This document shows, piece by piece, positions 16,907-25,308 of a stretch of DNA of 64,000 nt. The position numbers and the translations under genes were made by a program. Each line of letters opens with the position of its first letter. The first letter of the stretch is position 1. The stretch covers positions 23,037 through 87,036 of the forward strand of contig NZ_JAFCTX010000017.1 in the NCBI RefSeq assembly GCF_049896245.1, written 5' to 3'. The notes below the pieces were generated by a model. The model made no database searches, was not told the origin of the DNA, and was given only the letters and a program-made list of their open reading frames with translations. This DNA is from Cypionkella sp049896245 (lineage in GTDB: Bacteria > Pseudomonadota > Alphaproteobacteria > Rhodobacterales > Rhodobacteraceae).

Positions 16907-17467
16907 TCAGGAGCAGGTTACACCCGTCATGCACAGCTTGGGGATGAAGCGCGGACGTGTCACCACGAATTGCTTCAGCACTTCATCATTCATGCCAACG
17001 TCGAAAGCGGGATGATAGCTGACTTCGGTTTCCACGATGGTCACGCGGTCGCCATCGGCCATCTTGGGGATGCGGTAGGCGTAGTTGGCGATTGTCGCGG
17101 TGGTCAGTTGCAGCATCGCGCCATCGGGCGAGCGCGACCAGTCGACCTCAAATCGTGCGTTGGCTTGCGACCATGTCACCTCGGTAACGCGGATTTTCAC
17201 GGTTTGATCGCTGTCGATCAGGAAGCGCATCAGATCGCGCATCCCCGTGACGTAGTTGGCGGGCAGGGTGACCATCTCACGCGAGATCATGTCCGAGATG
17301 GTATAGGCGGCCTTTTGCGCGGTGTTCACCGAGCGGAAGGCGTCCCAATAGACGAACAGCGCGAGGTAGGACCAAAGCATGAAGGGCAGCACGATGATGG
17401 CCTCGGCCATCAGCACGCCGCTTTCATCGCGGCCAAAACGGCGGAACATGTTGCGAAGCGATTTCAT
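16907..17467 (-). CDS. TadE/TadF-like pilus-assembly or surface protein
   Basis: A 186-residue protein with a short basic N-terminus (KSLRNMFRRFGRDESG), then one hydrophobic helix with an E-rich pseudopilin-like start (VLMAEAIIVLPFMLWSYLALFVYW) and an extracytoplasmic C-terminal domain with two cysteines near the end. This is the TadE/TadF layout of Flp-pilus accessory pseudopilins. It follows the next TadE gene by ten bases on the same strand, forming a three-gene unit with the vWA protein. Confidence 0.82.
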   Translation of the reverse strand: MKSLRNMFRRFGRDESGVLMAEAIIVLPFMLWSYLALFVYWDAFRSVNTAQKAAYTISDMISREMVTLPANYVTGMRDLMRFLIDSDQTVKIRVTEVTWSQANARFEVDWSRSPDGAMLQLTTATIANYAYRIPKMADGDRVTIVETEVSYHPAFDVGMNDEVLKQFVVTRPRFIPKLCMTGVTCS

Positions 17468-17477
17468 GGTGTTCCCC

Positions 17478-18011
17478 TTAACTCGGTTCTACCGCAAAGG
17501 CCGAAGTCGAAATCACGCCATAGCCGCCGTGACCGTCTTTCGGCAGGCCAAGGCCGATACCGGTGGTGGGAAACAGCGCGTCCTGCACAACGCAGACCCG
17601 GATCAACATGAGGTCATTCTGCTGGCCGATTTGCAGCGCAGTGACGGGCTGGATTTCTTCGGAGCGGTCGATGCAGGCGACACCCGTGGTGGGCAGTGCC
17701 CAGTTTGCGGTGCTGATCCGGGTCATCTCGATGGTGATGTTGGCCTGACAATCCTTGAAGATCACCGTGCGCGTGCAAATCTCTTTTTTCAGCAGTGCCG
17801 CATCTGGCAGGGTGTAATGACCCAAGCGCAGTTCTCGCATCGTCATATCGACGGATTGTTCCAGCATGATCGAGCGGATCATCAGCAGACCGCTTTCAAA
17901 CGAGGCCATGAAGATGGTGAGCAGCAGTGGCACCGCGAGGACAAATTCCATCGCGGCGGTGCCGTCCTCGCGCCGGAACGCGCAGGTCAGGCGTTTGAAC
18001 CAGCGGATCAT
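17478..18011 (-). CDS. TadE-like protein
   Basis: A 177-residue TadE family protein. Basic N-terminus, then DGTAAMEFVLAVPLLLTIFMASFESGLLM, which contains the conserved G-x-A-x-x-E-F segment and single membrane helix of TadE-like pseudopilins. The extracytoplasmic part has four cysteines. The start overlaps the stop of the vWA gene (ATGA), indicating coupled translation. Confidence 0.85.
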   Translation of the reverse strand: MIRWFKRLTCAFRREDGTAAMEFVLAVPLLLTIFMASFESGLLMIRSIMLEQSVDMTMRELRLGHYTLPDAALLKKEICTRTVIFKDCQANITIEMTRISTANWALPTTGVACIDRSEEIQPVTALQIGQQNDLMLIRVCVVQDALFPTTGIGLGLPKDGHGGYGVISTSAFAVEPS

Positions 18012-19687
18012 TGCGTCAACCTCAACTGGCTGATGTTGCTGGCAATGGCGCGGAAGGCGGTGCGGATTTGCAGACCCGAGGCGTTGAAGTAATGTGCGGC
18101 CGAGGTCGAGCAGTTGCGGATCTGGGTCTGGCCCAATGTCGGGGCCTCAAACGCGATGCCATAGACGATCACGCCCTGACCTTTGGCCAACCCGCAGATT
18201 TGTTGCAACTGGCTGTCCATCGTGGTGGTCGCGGTCTGGGTGCGGAAGGCGAGCATCCGGTTGGCATATTCGGTGTTGCGCGCCGCTGTGGTGCTGCCCA
18301 GGGCGCGGGCGTAGAACTGCCAAGCGACATAGCTGAGCCGCATCGAACTCCAAACCTGCGGCCAGGTCTGCTGGGTGGCGGTGCCACTGTTGGTCGCGTT
18401 GGTCCACGGCACGGCTTGGAATTTGCTGAGGTGCGGGACCCAGTATTTGTTGCTGGGCAAGCTGGCATGATAGATTGAGTAGTTGCTGTCGCTGTTGCTT
18501 TTGTAGATATCGGACGAGCCGGATTTATAGGCCGAATTGACCCGTTCTTCGGCAAAATGTTCGCCATCGGTCATCAGCACGATCACCTTCATCGCCTCGG
18601 GATCGGTAAAGCTGAACGGACGCCCGCTGAGAGTGCCGGCCATTTTACCGGTGGCAATCAACTGGGTGTACATTGTGGCCGCCGACGGGTCCATCAGCGC
18701 CAGACCCCATTTCAGCCCGGCGTTGATCGAGGTCGCCCCCACCGCAGCCAAGCCGTTGATCTGGCTTTGCAGGGTCGCGATTGTCTCGGAGGGCAGACGG
18801 ATGATGTTGGCAGCGATCGGCGGGCACCAGACGTTGCCGTTGTTGCTGGTGGCATTGTAGCCAATGGCGTAGTTGGTATCGGTGTAAGCCACCCATGCGT
18901 TGGTCTGGTTGGTGCCGGAATAGGTGTCGGCGTGGGCGGTCATCGACATCGCGGTGTTGGTCGGCAGGGCTGTGGCGTTGTAGACCGAAGCGGGCATATC
19001 GACGCATTGCACGTTGGCCGCGCCGGGATCATCGGTGAGGCCAGTGTACTTGGCACGCAGATCGGGGCCGATGTTGACCTGACCGTTGAATGGCACGATG
19101 CCGATCGAGATTTTATGCTCGGCATCGCTGGACAGCACGGTATCGACGAATTCAGTGGCAGCGATCTTAAGGTTGACCAAGCGACTGTTGCTGAGCATCG
19201 AGCCCGACACGTCAAGCACCAGCATGATCTCGACATTGGTGACGCGTTGTTCAGCCATCGAGTGGCCCAGGGCGTCCATCTTGGTTTGGCCAATCAGATG
19301 CAGGAAATAGGGGTCGGTGGCTGCGGCGGCATCGGCGGTGACATTTCGGAAGTTCATGCCTTCAGAAACGGTGACGCTTTTAAGATATTTGTCCATCCCG
19401 GCCTTGGTGAAGTAGTCTGCCACCACGCTTTTGGGATTAAGCGTTTGGGTCAGCGCAGCCGAGGCCAGCGTGGCGCGGTCGAGGGTGTTTTGCAACGTGG
19501 TGCGGGTTTGTTCATAGCGCATCAGGTCAACCGCGAGGCCCCCCATCATCACCATCAGCAGAAACAGGGTAAGCGCCAGAATGGTCAGCGAGCCGTCTTG
19601 CGCCGCCCAAAAGCGTTTCAACACCGCGCAGCGCGGTTTGATCTGGCCACAACCCTGATTTCCAACGTTCGCGATGAACATCGACAT
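18008..19687 (-). CDS. TadG-like von Willebrand factor A protein (paralogue 1)
   Basis: 559 residues with an N-terminal membrane helix (~36-52, LTILALTLFLLMVMMGGLAVDL) in TadG style and a large extracytoplasmic vWA domain. The metal-ion-dependent adhesion site reads LVLDVSGSM (~159-164), with the later VLMTDGEH motif. The C-terminus (AFRAIASNISQLRLTQ) closely matches the second paralogue at 20062-21684. ATG 19687 is used; ATG 19681 is equally possible. TadG proteins accompany Flp/tad pili, but no tadA/B/C or rcpA genes are in the window. Confidence 0.88.
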   Translation of the reverse strand: MSMFIANVGNQGCGQIKPRCAVLKRFWAAQDGSLTILALTLFLLMVMMGGLAVDLMRYEQTRTTLQNTLDRATLASAALTQTLNPKSVVADYFTKAGMDKYLKSVTVSEGMNFRNVTADAAAATDPYFLHLIGQTKMDALGHSMAEQRVTNVEIMLVLDVSGSMLSNSRLVNLKIAATEFVDTVLSSDAEHKISIGIVPFNGQVNIGPDLRAKYTGLTDDPGAANVQCVDMPASVYNATALPTNTAMSMTAHADTYSGTNQTNAWVAYTDTNYAIGYNATSNNGNVWCPPIAANIIRLPSETIATLQSQINGLAAVGATSINAGLKWGLALMDPSAATMYTQLIATGKMAGTLSGRPFSFTDPEAMKVIVLMTDGEHFAEERVNSAYKSGSSDIYKSNSDSNYSIYHASLPSNKYWVPHLSKFQAVPWTNATNSGTATQQTWPQVWSSMRLSYVAWQFYARALGSTTAARNTEYANRMLAFRTQTATTTMDSQLQQICGLAKGQGVIVYGIAFEAPTLGQTQIRNCSTSAAHYFNASGLQIRTAFRAIASNISQLRLTQ

Positions 19688-20061
19688 ACCCCAAATTCGG
19701 CTCGTGGCTTGCGGTGCGGGGCACCGGGCGACGAGGCATAGACACACAGCTTGAAACGGCATAAAGCGCGTGGGCTTGGGCAAAACTATGGCTTTGGTGT
19801 TTCAGATTGTGGGCAGCTTGTGGCGAAATCCATGATTCTGGCGACAAACTGCGCTGATGGGCGGCTTTGTTGCCCGGCATGGTGCAATCACAGGAAGATT
19901 GAGCACAATCATAGATAGAATGTGCCAAATTGGCTTTTACGCTGTGCGCCGGGGCATCGTAAAGCGGCGGGCGGTGCGAATCAGACATCATATGTAGTTG
20001 AGGCATTGATTTGACCGATGCAGGAAAGCTGCCCCCCGATGCTATGATCGGGGGGAGTGTG
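19688..20061. other. Intergenic region between the TadG paralogues
   Basis: These 374 bases contain no supportable gene. They probably hold the promoter of the downstream TadG-TadE-TadE unit and the end of the upstream TadG unit. A run of G and C just beyond the upstream stop (ccccccgatgctatgatcgggggg, around 20032-20055) forms an inverted repeat that could act as a terminator, though without a T-run. Confidence 0.5.
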
Positions 20062-21684
20062 CTATTGCGTCAGTTTCAACTGGGTCAGGTTCGACGCGAT
20101 GGTGCGGAACGCCGCCTGAATCTCTGCCCCGTTCTGCGCGTCGAAGTAATGCGCAGCCGAGGTGGCGCACTGCAAGATCTGGGCTTGGCCGTTGCTGGGG
20201 GCCTCAAAGGCGATGCCATAGACCAGCACGTTGTTCTGTTTGGCCTGCCCGCAGCTTTGCTGCAACGAGGCATCCATGCCGCTGACCGAGGCATAGGTCT
20301 GCACCATGTCGTTCATCTGAGTGGTGTAGATCGTGCTGCGCGCGGAATTGCTGCTCCCCAAGGCGCGGGCGTAGAATTGCCAGGCGACATAGCTGACCTT
20401 CAGATTGCTCCAGACGGTTTCCCAGTTCTGCTGTACGCCGCCGTTGTAGGGGGTGGCCAACCATGTGCCCAGATGCGGCACCCAGTATTTGTTGCCGGCA
20501 TGTGCGGCCTGATACACCGAATACTGACCATCAGCGGCACTTTTGTAGATCGGCGATGGGCCGGTCTTGTAGGTATTGGTGACGCGGTTGTGGGCGACAT
20601 GCTCGCCATCGGTCATCAGCACGACGACCTTCATCGACTCGGTGTCGGTGTAATCGAACGGGCGGCCGGACAGGTTCGCGCCCATCTGGCCCGCGCCGAT
20701 CAGCTCATCATACATGCCGCGCGCGGTGGGATCGAGCAGCGCCACGCCCCATTTCATCCCCAAAGTGATCGAAGTGTTGCCGCCTGCGACAAGGCCATTG
20801 ATCTGGGATTTCAAGGTGGAGGCGTTCTGGCTGGGCAGACGGACGATGTTCGCAGTGGTCTTGTTGCAAAAGGTGGCGGCATAGTTTGGCAGTGCAGAGC
20901 TGGAGGTTGGCGAGACAGCGGCATTGGTCTGGCTGGTGCCATAGTAGTGATCGGAATAGGCCATCATCGGCAAATCGACATTGCGCGGGATGCCGGGAGC
21001 GCTGAACACGGATGATGGCAGCTCAAGGCAGTTCACATCAGCCACACCATGCAGGTTGACCGCCTGATATTTCGCCCGCAGCACCGAACCGAGGTTCACC
21101 TGTGCATTGTAGGGCACGATGGAGATCGAAATGCGGTGATTGGGGTCGTTGGCCAGCATGTTGTCGACAAACTCGGCAGCGGCGATCTTGAGGTTGGCGA
21201 TCTTCGCCCCGCTCATCGAACCCGAGACGTCCAGCACCAGCGCGATTTCGACATTGGTGATGGCTTGCTCGGCCCCGGATGTGCCAAGCGCGTCAAATTT
21301 GTTGATGCCGATCAGGTGCATGAAGAACGGTTTGGTATCGACGCGGCCCTTCGAGACGACGCTGCGCGAATTCAACGACTGCACGACCTGCACAGCTTGC
21401 AGGTCAGCCCCAAAACCGGCCTTGTCAACGCAATCTGTGACCACCGATTTCGGATCAAGCCGCTGATCAAGGCTGGCCGCCATCAGGGTGCAGCGGTCCA
21501 GCGTGTTTTGCAGGGCGGTCCGCGTCTGCTCGTAGCGCATCATGTCGACCGCAAAGCCTCCGATCATCGCCATCAGCAAGAACAACACCAGCGCGAAAAT
21601 GATCAGCGAGCCGTCTTCGTCGCGCTGAAACCGCTGGCTGCGATTAACCAGATTGCGCATCAAAGCGCGGGGGGAGGGGGCCAT
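20062..21684 (-). CDS. TadG-like von Willebrand factor A protein (paralogue 2)
   Basis: 540 residues with the same plan as the protein at 18008-19687: N-terminal helix (LIIFALVLFLLMAMIGGFAVDMMRY), vWA MIDAS LVLDVSGSMSG, VVLMTDGEH and the terminal AFRTIASNLTQLKLTQ. The two share long stretches (MRYEQTRT-LQNTLDR, SYVAWQFYARALGS, YGIAFEAP), so they are tandem paralogues that have diverged mainly in the middle. ATG 21684 is chosen; an ATG at 21714 is also in frame. It appears monocistronic. Confidence 0.87.
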   Translation of the reverse strand: MAPSPRALMRNLVNRSQRFQRDEDGSLIIFALVLFLLMAMIGGFAVDMMRYEQTRTALQNTLDRCTLMAASLDQRLDPKSVVTDCVDKAGFGADLQAVQVVQSLNSRSVVSKGRVDTKPFFMHLIGINKFDALGTSGAEQAITNVEIALVLDVSGSMSGAKIANLKIAAAEFVDNMLANDPNHRISISIVPYNAQVNLGSVLRAKYQAVNLHGVADVNCLELPSSVFSAPGIPRNVDLPMMAYSDHYYGTSQTNAAVSPTSSSALPNYAATFCNKTTANIVRLPSQNASTLKSQINGLVAGGNTSITLGMKWGVALLDPTARGMYDELIGAGQMGANLSGRPFDYTDTESMKVVVLMTDGEHVAHNRVTNTYKTGPSPIYKSAADGQYSVYQAAHAGNKYWVPHLGTWLATPYNGGVQQNWETVWSNLKVSYVAWQFYARALGSSNSARSTIYTTQMNDMVQTYASVSGMDASLQQSCGQAKQNNVLVYGIAFEAPSNGQAQILQCATSAAHYFDAQNGAEIQAAFRTIASNLTQLKLTQ

Positions 21685-22056
21685 AACCACGGTCTGTTCC
21701 TTTACAAGCCACATCGGATGCTGCCCCCGCAAGCACATCCTTTCGCCACTTTGCTGCCCAGAAGTTGTGGCGAAATTGTGGCAACATGGGCAAGCAGGGG
21801 GCATTGTACGGGGGCTGGAAACACTGGCCATGCAGGGGTTTTACTGTGGCGAAACCGGCGACGATCTACTTTCGCATAGGTTGTATGGATCGTCACACTA
21901 TCGCCCAAATTGTACAATTCCGAATCACTTTTGGTCAAAAGCGGCTCAAATCTGCTTACAATGTTTGCTGGTTTATTAAGCAAACGGCAGTAGGTGTTGG
22001 GGGAGCGTAACATGCGCTCTGCCGGGTTGAGAGACGGCATTTTGGGAGGAATGAGC
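21685..22056. promoter_or_regulatory. Divergent intergenic region, TadG paralogue 2 / glutamate dehydrogenase
   Basis: 372 bases between outward-facing genes. The stretch from about 21880 to 22000 is visibly AT-rich and probably holds the glutamate dehydrogenase promoter. No gene is supported here, and I could not define individual promoter elements. Confidence 0.45.
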
Positions 22057-23490
22057 ATGAGCGTTGCAGGCGAGCCGAGTTTTCGCGAATCCGTAGATAT
22101 GATGTTTCGGCGGGCGACCGCGCTGATGGACCTTGGCCCCGGTCTTCAGGAAAAAATCCGGGTGTGTAACTCGACCTACACCGTGCGGTTTGGCGTGCGG
22201 TTGCGCGGCAAGATTGAGACATTCGTCGGCTATCGCTCGGTCCATTCCGAGCACATGGAACCGGTGAAGGGTGGCATCCGCTATTCGCTGGGGGTCAATC
22301 AGGACGAGGTTGAGGCATTGGCGGCGCTGATGACCTATAAATGCGCGCTGGTGGAGACGCCGTTTGGCGGTTCCAAGGGTGGGCTTTGTATCGACCCGCG
22401 CGCGTGGGATGAGCATGAACTTGAACAGATCACCCGGCGGTTTGCCTATGAGTTGATCAAGCGCGATCTGATCAACCCGGCGCAGAACGTGCCCGCGCCA
22501 GATATGGGCACGGGAGAGCGCGAGATGGCGTGGATCGCCGACCAATATGCGCGGATGAACACCACCGACATCAATGCCAAGGCCTGTGTTACCGGTAAAC
22601 CGCCGCATGCGGGCGGGATTCAGGGGCGTGTCGAGGCGACCGGGCGCGGCGTGCAATATGCGCTACGCGAGTTCTTCCGTAACCCGGAAGATGCGGCGAT
22701 GGCGGGGCTGTCGGGCGATCTGGATGGCAAGCGTATCGTGGTGCAGGGCCTAGGTAATGTCGGCTATCACGCGGCGAAGTTCTTGTCGGAAGAAGACGGT
22801 GCCAAGGTGATCGCGATCATCGAGCGTGATGGCGCTTTGGTGAATGAAGACGGCATCGACGTCGAAGACGTGCGGCAATGGATGAACCGCAATGATGGCT
22901 TGCTTGCAGCCTATCCTAAGGCGCAGCATGTCGTTGACGGTGCTAAGGTCTTGGAAATGGCCTGCGATATCCTGATCCCGGCGGCGCTGGAGGGGGTGAT
23001 CAACCTGTCCAACGCGGCGCGGATTGAAGCGCCGTTGATCGTCGAGGCTGCCAACGGCCCGATCACTTACGGCGCGGATGAGGTGTTGCGTGCCAAGGGT
23101 TGCGTGATCATTCCCGATATGTATGCCAATGCGGGCGGCGTCACGGTGTCTTACTTTGAATGGGTGAAGAACCTGTCCCACATCCGCTTTGGCCGGATGC
23201 AGCGGCGGGCCGAGGAGGGCCGTTCGCGGATTCTGGTCGAAGAATTGGAGCGGCTGTCGAACGATCAGCATCTCGGCTGGCAGTTGACGCCGGATTTCAA
23301 GAAGAAGTTTCTGCAAGGCTCGGATGAATTGGCACTGGTACGCTCCGGCCTCGATGACACCATGCGCACCGCTTATCAGGCGATGCGCGAGGTTTGGCAT
23401 GGGCGGCCCGAAGTCGGCGATCTGCGGGTGGCGGCCTATATCGTCTCGATCGGACGGATTGCGGCAACCTATAAGTCTAAGGGGCTGTAG
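22057..23490 (+). CDS. Glu/Leu/Phe/Val-type glutamate dehydrogenase
   Basis: A 477-residue enzyme interconverting glutamate and 2-oxoglutarate plus ammonia. Signatures are the substrate-binding VKGGIRYSLGVNQDEVEALAALM, the catalytic-lysine region LVETPFGGSKGGL, PAPDMGTGEREMAW, and nucleotide-binding VVQGLGNVGYHAAKFL. Start choice: GGGAGGA sits immediately before ATG 22051, too close, and six bases before ATG 22057, so 22057 is used. It ends before a strong terminator and is probably monocistronic. Confidence 0.95.
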   Translation: MSVAGEPSFRESVDMMFRRATALMDLGPGLQEKIRVCNSTYTVRFGVRLRGKIETFVGYRSVHSEHMEPVKGGIRYSLGVNQDEVEALAALMTYKCALVETPFGGSKGGLCIDPRAWDEHELEQITRRFAYELIKRDLINPAQNVPAPDMGTGEREMAWIADQYARMNTTDINAKACVTGKPPHAGGIQGRVEATGRGVQYALREFFRNPEDAAMAGLSGDLDGKRIVVQGLGNVGYHAAKFLSEEDGAKVIAIIERDGALVNEDGIDVEDVRQWMNRNDGLLAAYPKAQHVVDGAKVLEMACDILIPAALEGVINLSNAARIEAPLIVEAANGPITYGADEVLRAKGCVIIPDMYANAGGVTVSYFEWVKNLSHIRFGRMQRRAEEGRSRILVEELERLSNDQHLGWQLTPDFKKKFLQGSDELALVRSGLDDTMRTAYQAMREVWHGRPEVGDLRVAAYIVSIGRIAATYKSKGL

Positions 23491-23537
23491 GCGGCGCTCA
23501 TCCGCCCTGATAGGCGTCTTCGCTTTCACATTGGTAT

Positions 23538-23594
23538 AAATACTCCCGCCGGAGGCTACCTTGGCGGCCACTTGAGCCTCCGGCGGGAGTATTT
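23538..23594. terminator. Perfect 20-bp stem-loop, terminator downstream of glutamate dehydrogenase
   Basis: The arm AAATACTCCCGCCGGAGGCT at 23538-23557 is matched exactly by its inverted copy at 23575-23594, with a 17-base loop and T residues after. With A-runs on one side and T-runs on the other it could terminate transcription from either direction. A relative occurs at 29951-30008. Confidence 0.85.
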
Positions 23595-23776
23595 TGCAAA
23601 GAGCAATGCCGGGCTGGGTGACCAAAACGCAGCGAGGAGGGCCGCAAGGACCGATGAGCGCTTGATTGGCTTGCGACACCATTTGTCGCGGATGGCACAG
23701 TTATTCGGGTTTGGCTGTTGAATAACCCACGCAAAGCGGGTTGACTTGCCCGCGAGGCCAAGCAAGGAGCCACCCC

Positions 23777-25027
23777 ATGCGCTATTCCGGGTTGAAGGTG
23801 ATCACCGAAGGGTTGTTCGGCAACAAGGGCTGGGGGCCTGCCTGGCGCAATCCGGCACCGAAAGCCGAATATGATGCGATCATCATCGGTGGTGGCGGGC
23901 ATGGGCTGGCGACCGCGTATTATCTGGCGAAGAACCACGGGCTGACCAATATCGCGGTGCTGGAGAAGGGGTATCTCGGTGGTGGCAACATTGGGCGCAA
24001 TACCACGATTGTGCGGGCGAATTACTACATGCCGGGGAATTCCGAGTTCTACTCGCATTCGCTGAAGCTTTGGGAAGGGCTTGAGGCCGAGCTGAACTAT
24101 AACGTCATGCACTCGCAGCGCGGCCAGTTGATTTTGGCGCATTCGGATGGGCAGCGCGATACCCTCGCGCGGCGTGGCAATGCGATGATCAATCAGGGCG
24201 ATGATGCCGAGTTGTGGGGCTTGGATCAGGTCAAGGATTTCGCGCCCTATTTGGATTTCGTGCAGACCCGGTTCCCGATCTATGGCGGTTTGATGCACAA
24301 GCGGGGTGGCACCGCGCGGCATGATGCGGTGGCTTGGGGCTATGCGCGCGGGGCGGATTCTCGGGGCGTTGATCTGATCCAGAACTGCGAAGTCACTGGG
24401 ATTGATATTGTGGATGGCGTTGTGCAGGGCGTGCAGACCACGCGCGGGGCGATCCGGGCCAAGAAAGTTGGCATGGTGGTGGCGGGGCGCTCCAGTCAGG
24501 TCGCGGCGATGGCGGGGATGCGGTTGCCGATTGAAAGCCATGTGTTGCAAGCGTTTGTGACCGAAGGGCTCAAACCGATCATTGATTCTGTGATCTCATT
24601 CGGGATGGGGCATTTCTATATCAGCCAGTCCGACAAGGGCGGATTGGTGTTCGGCGGCGATCTCGATTTCTATTCTTCTTACGCAGCTAGGGGCAATCTG
24701 CCGATGGTCGAGCATGTGATGGAAGCCGCGATGACTTTGATGCCGATGATCGGGCGCGCGAAGGTGCTGCGGTCTTGGGGCGGGATTATGGATATGACGC
24801 CGGATGGATCGCCCATCATCGACAAGACCCATATCGAGGGGCTGTTTGTCGATGCGGGCTGGAACTACGGCGGTTTCAAAGCGGCTCCGGCGTCGGGCTG
24901 GTGCATGGCGCATCTGATGGCTACGGGGCAGAGTCATGAGGTGGCGAAGCGTTTCCGGCTGGACCGTTTCCGCACCGGTCATGTGATGGACGAAGAAGCC
25001 ACCGGCAGCCAACATAACTTGCATTGA
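23777..25027 (+). CDS. soxB: Sarcosine oxidase, beta subunit
   Basis: 416 residues. Flavin-binding subunit of heterotetrameric sarcosine oxidase, which demethylates sarcosine to glycine and passes the methyl group to tetrahydrofolate. N-terminal ADP-binding motif DAIIIGGGGHGLATAYYL, the GGGNIGRNTTIVRANYY segment, and GGTARHDAVAWGYARGA, whose histidine fits the covalent FMN site known for this subunit. The C-terminal MTPDGSPIID ... GWNYGGFKAAPASG is also typical. The start at 23777 follows AAGGAG. First gene of soxBDAG. Confidence 0.95.
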   Translation: MRYSGLKVITEGLFGNKGWGPAWRNPAPKAEYDAIIIGGGGHGLATAYYLAKNHGLTNIAVLEKGYLGGGNIGRNTTIVRANYYMPGNSEFYSHSLKLWEGLEAELNYNVMHSQRGQLILAHSDGQRDTLARRGNAMINQGDDAELWGLDQVKDFAPYLDFVQTRFPIYGGLMHKRGGTARHDAVAWGYARGADSRGVDLIQNCEVTGIDIVDGVVQGVQTTRGAIRAKKVGMVVAGRSSQVAAMAGMRLPIESHVLQAFVTEGLKPIIDSVISFGMGHFYISQSDKGGLVFGGDLDFYSSYAARGNLPMVEHVMEAAMTLMPMIGRAKVLRSWGGIMDMTPDGSPIIDKTHIEGLFVDAGWNYGGFKAAPASGWCMAHLMATGQSHEVAKRFRLDRFRTGHVMDEEATGSQHNLH

Positions 25028-25039
25028 GGGAGTAGAGAG

Positions 25040-25306
25040 ATGCGTATACCTTGCCCCCTTTGTGGCACTCGGGATCGGCGTGAGTTTTATTACTATGGCT
25101 CGGAAGATTATCTGAAGCGGCCCACCGATCAGGGGACGGTGGAGGATTTGGATAACCATCTGTTCCTGCGCGACAATCCGGCGGGGGTGACGCGGGATCT
25201 GTGGTATCACGAGGCGGGGTGTGGGGCTTGGATGGTGGTCGTGCGCAACACGATCAGCCATGAGGTTCTGGGATCAGAACTGGTTGCCAAGCAGAAGGAG
25301 GCCTGA
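25040..25306 (+). CDS. soxD: Sarcosine oxidase, delta subunit
   Basis: An 88-residue zinc-binding subunit of the sarcosine oxidase complex. It begins MRIPCPLCGTRDRREFYYYGSED and contains HEAGCGAWMVVVRNT; the Cys-x2-Cys pair plus His/Cys near residue 60 fit the delta-subunit zinc site. It lies 12 bases after soxB and two bases before soxA. Confidence 0.95.
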   Translation: MRIPCPLCGTRDRREFYYYGSEDYLKRPTDQGTVEDLDNHLFLRDNPAGVTRDLWYHEAGCGAWMVVVRNTISHEVLGSELVAKQKEA

Positions 25307-25308
25307 AC

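Noticed and set aside
18557..19741. 394-codon plus-strand frame
   Set aside because: Antisense to TadG paralogue 1; Gly/His-rich mirror frame without start signals.
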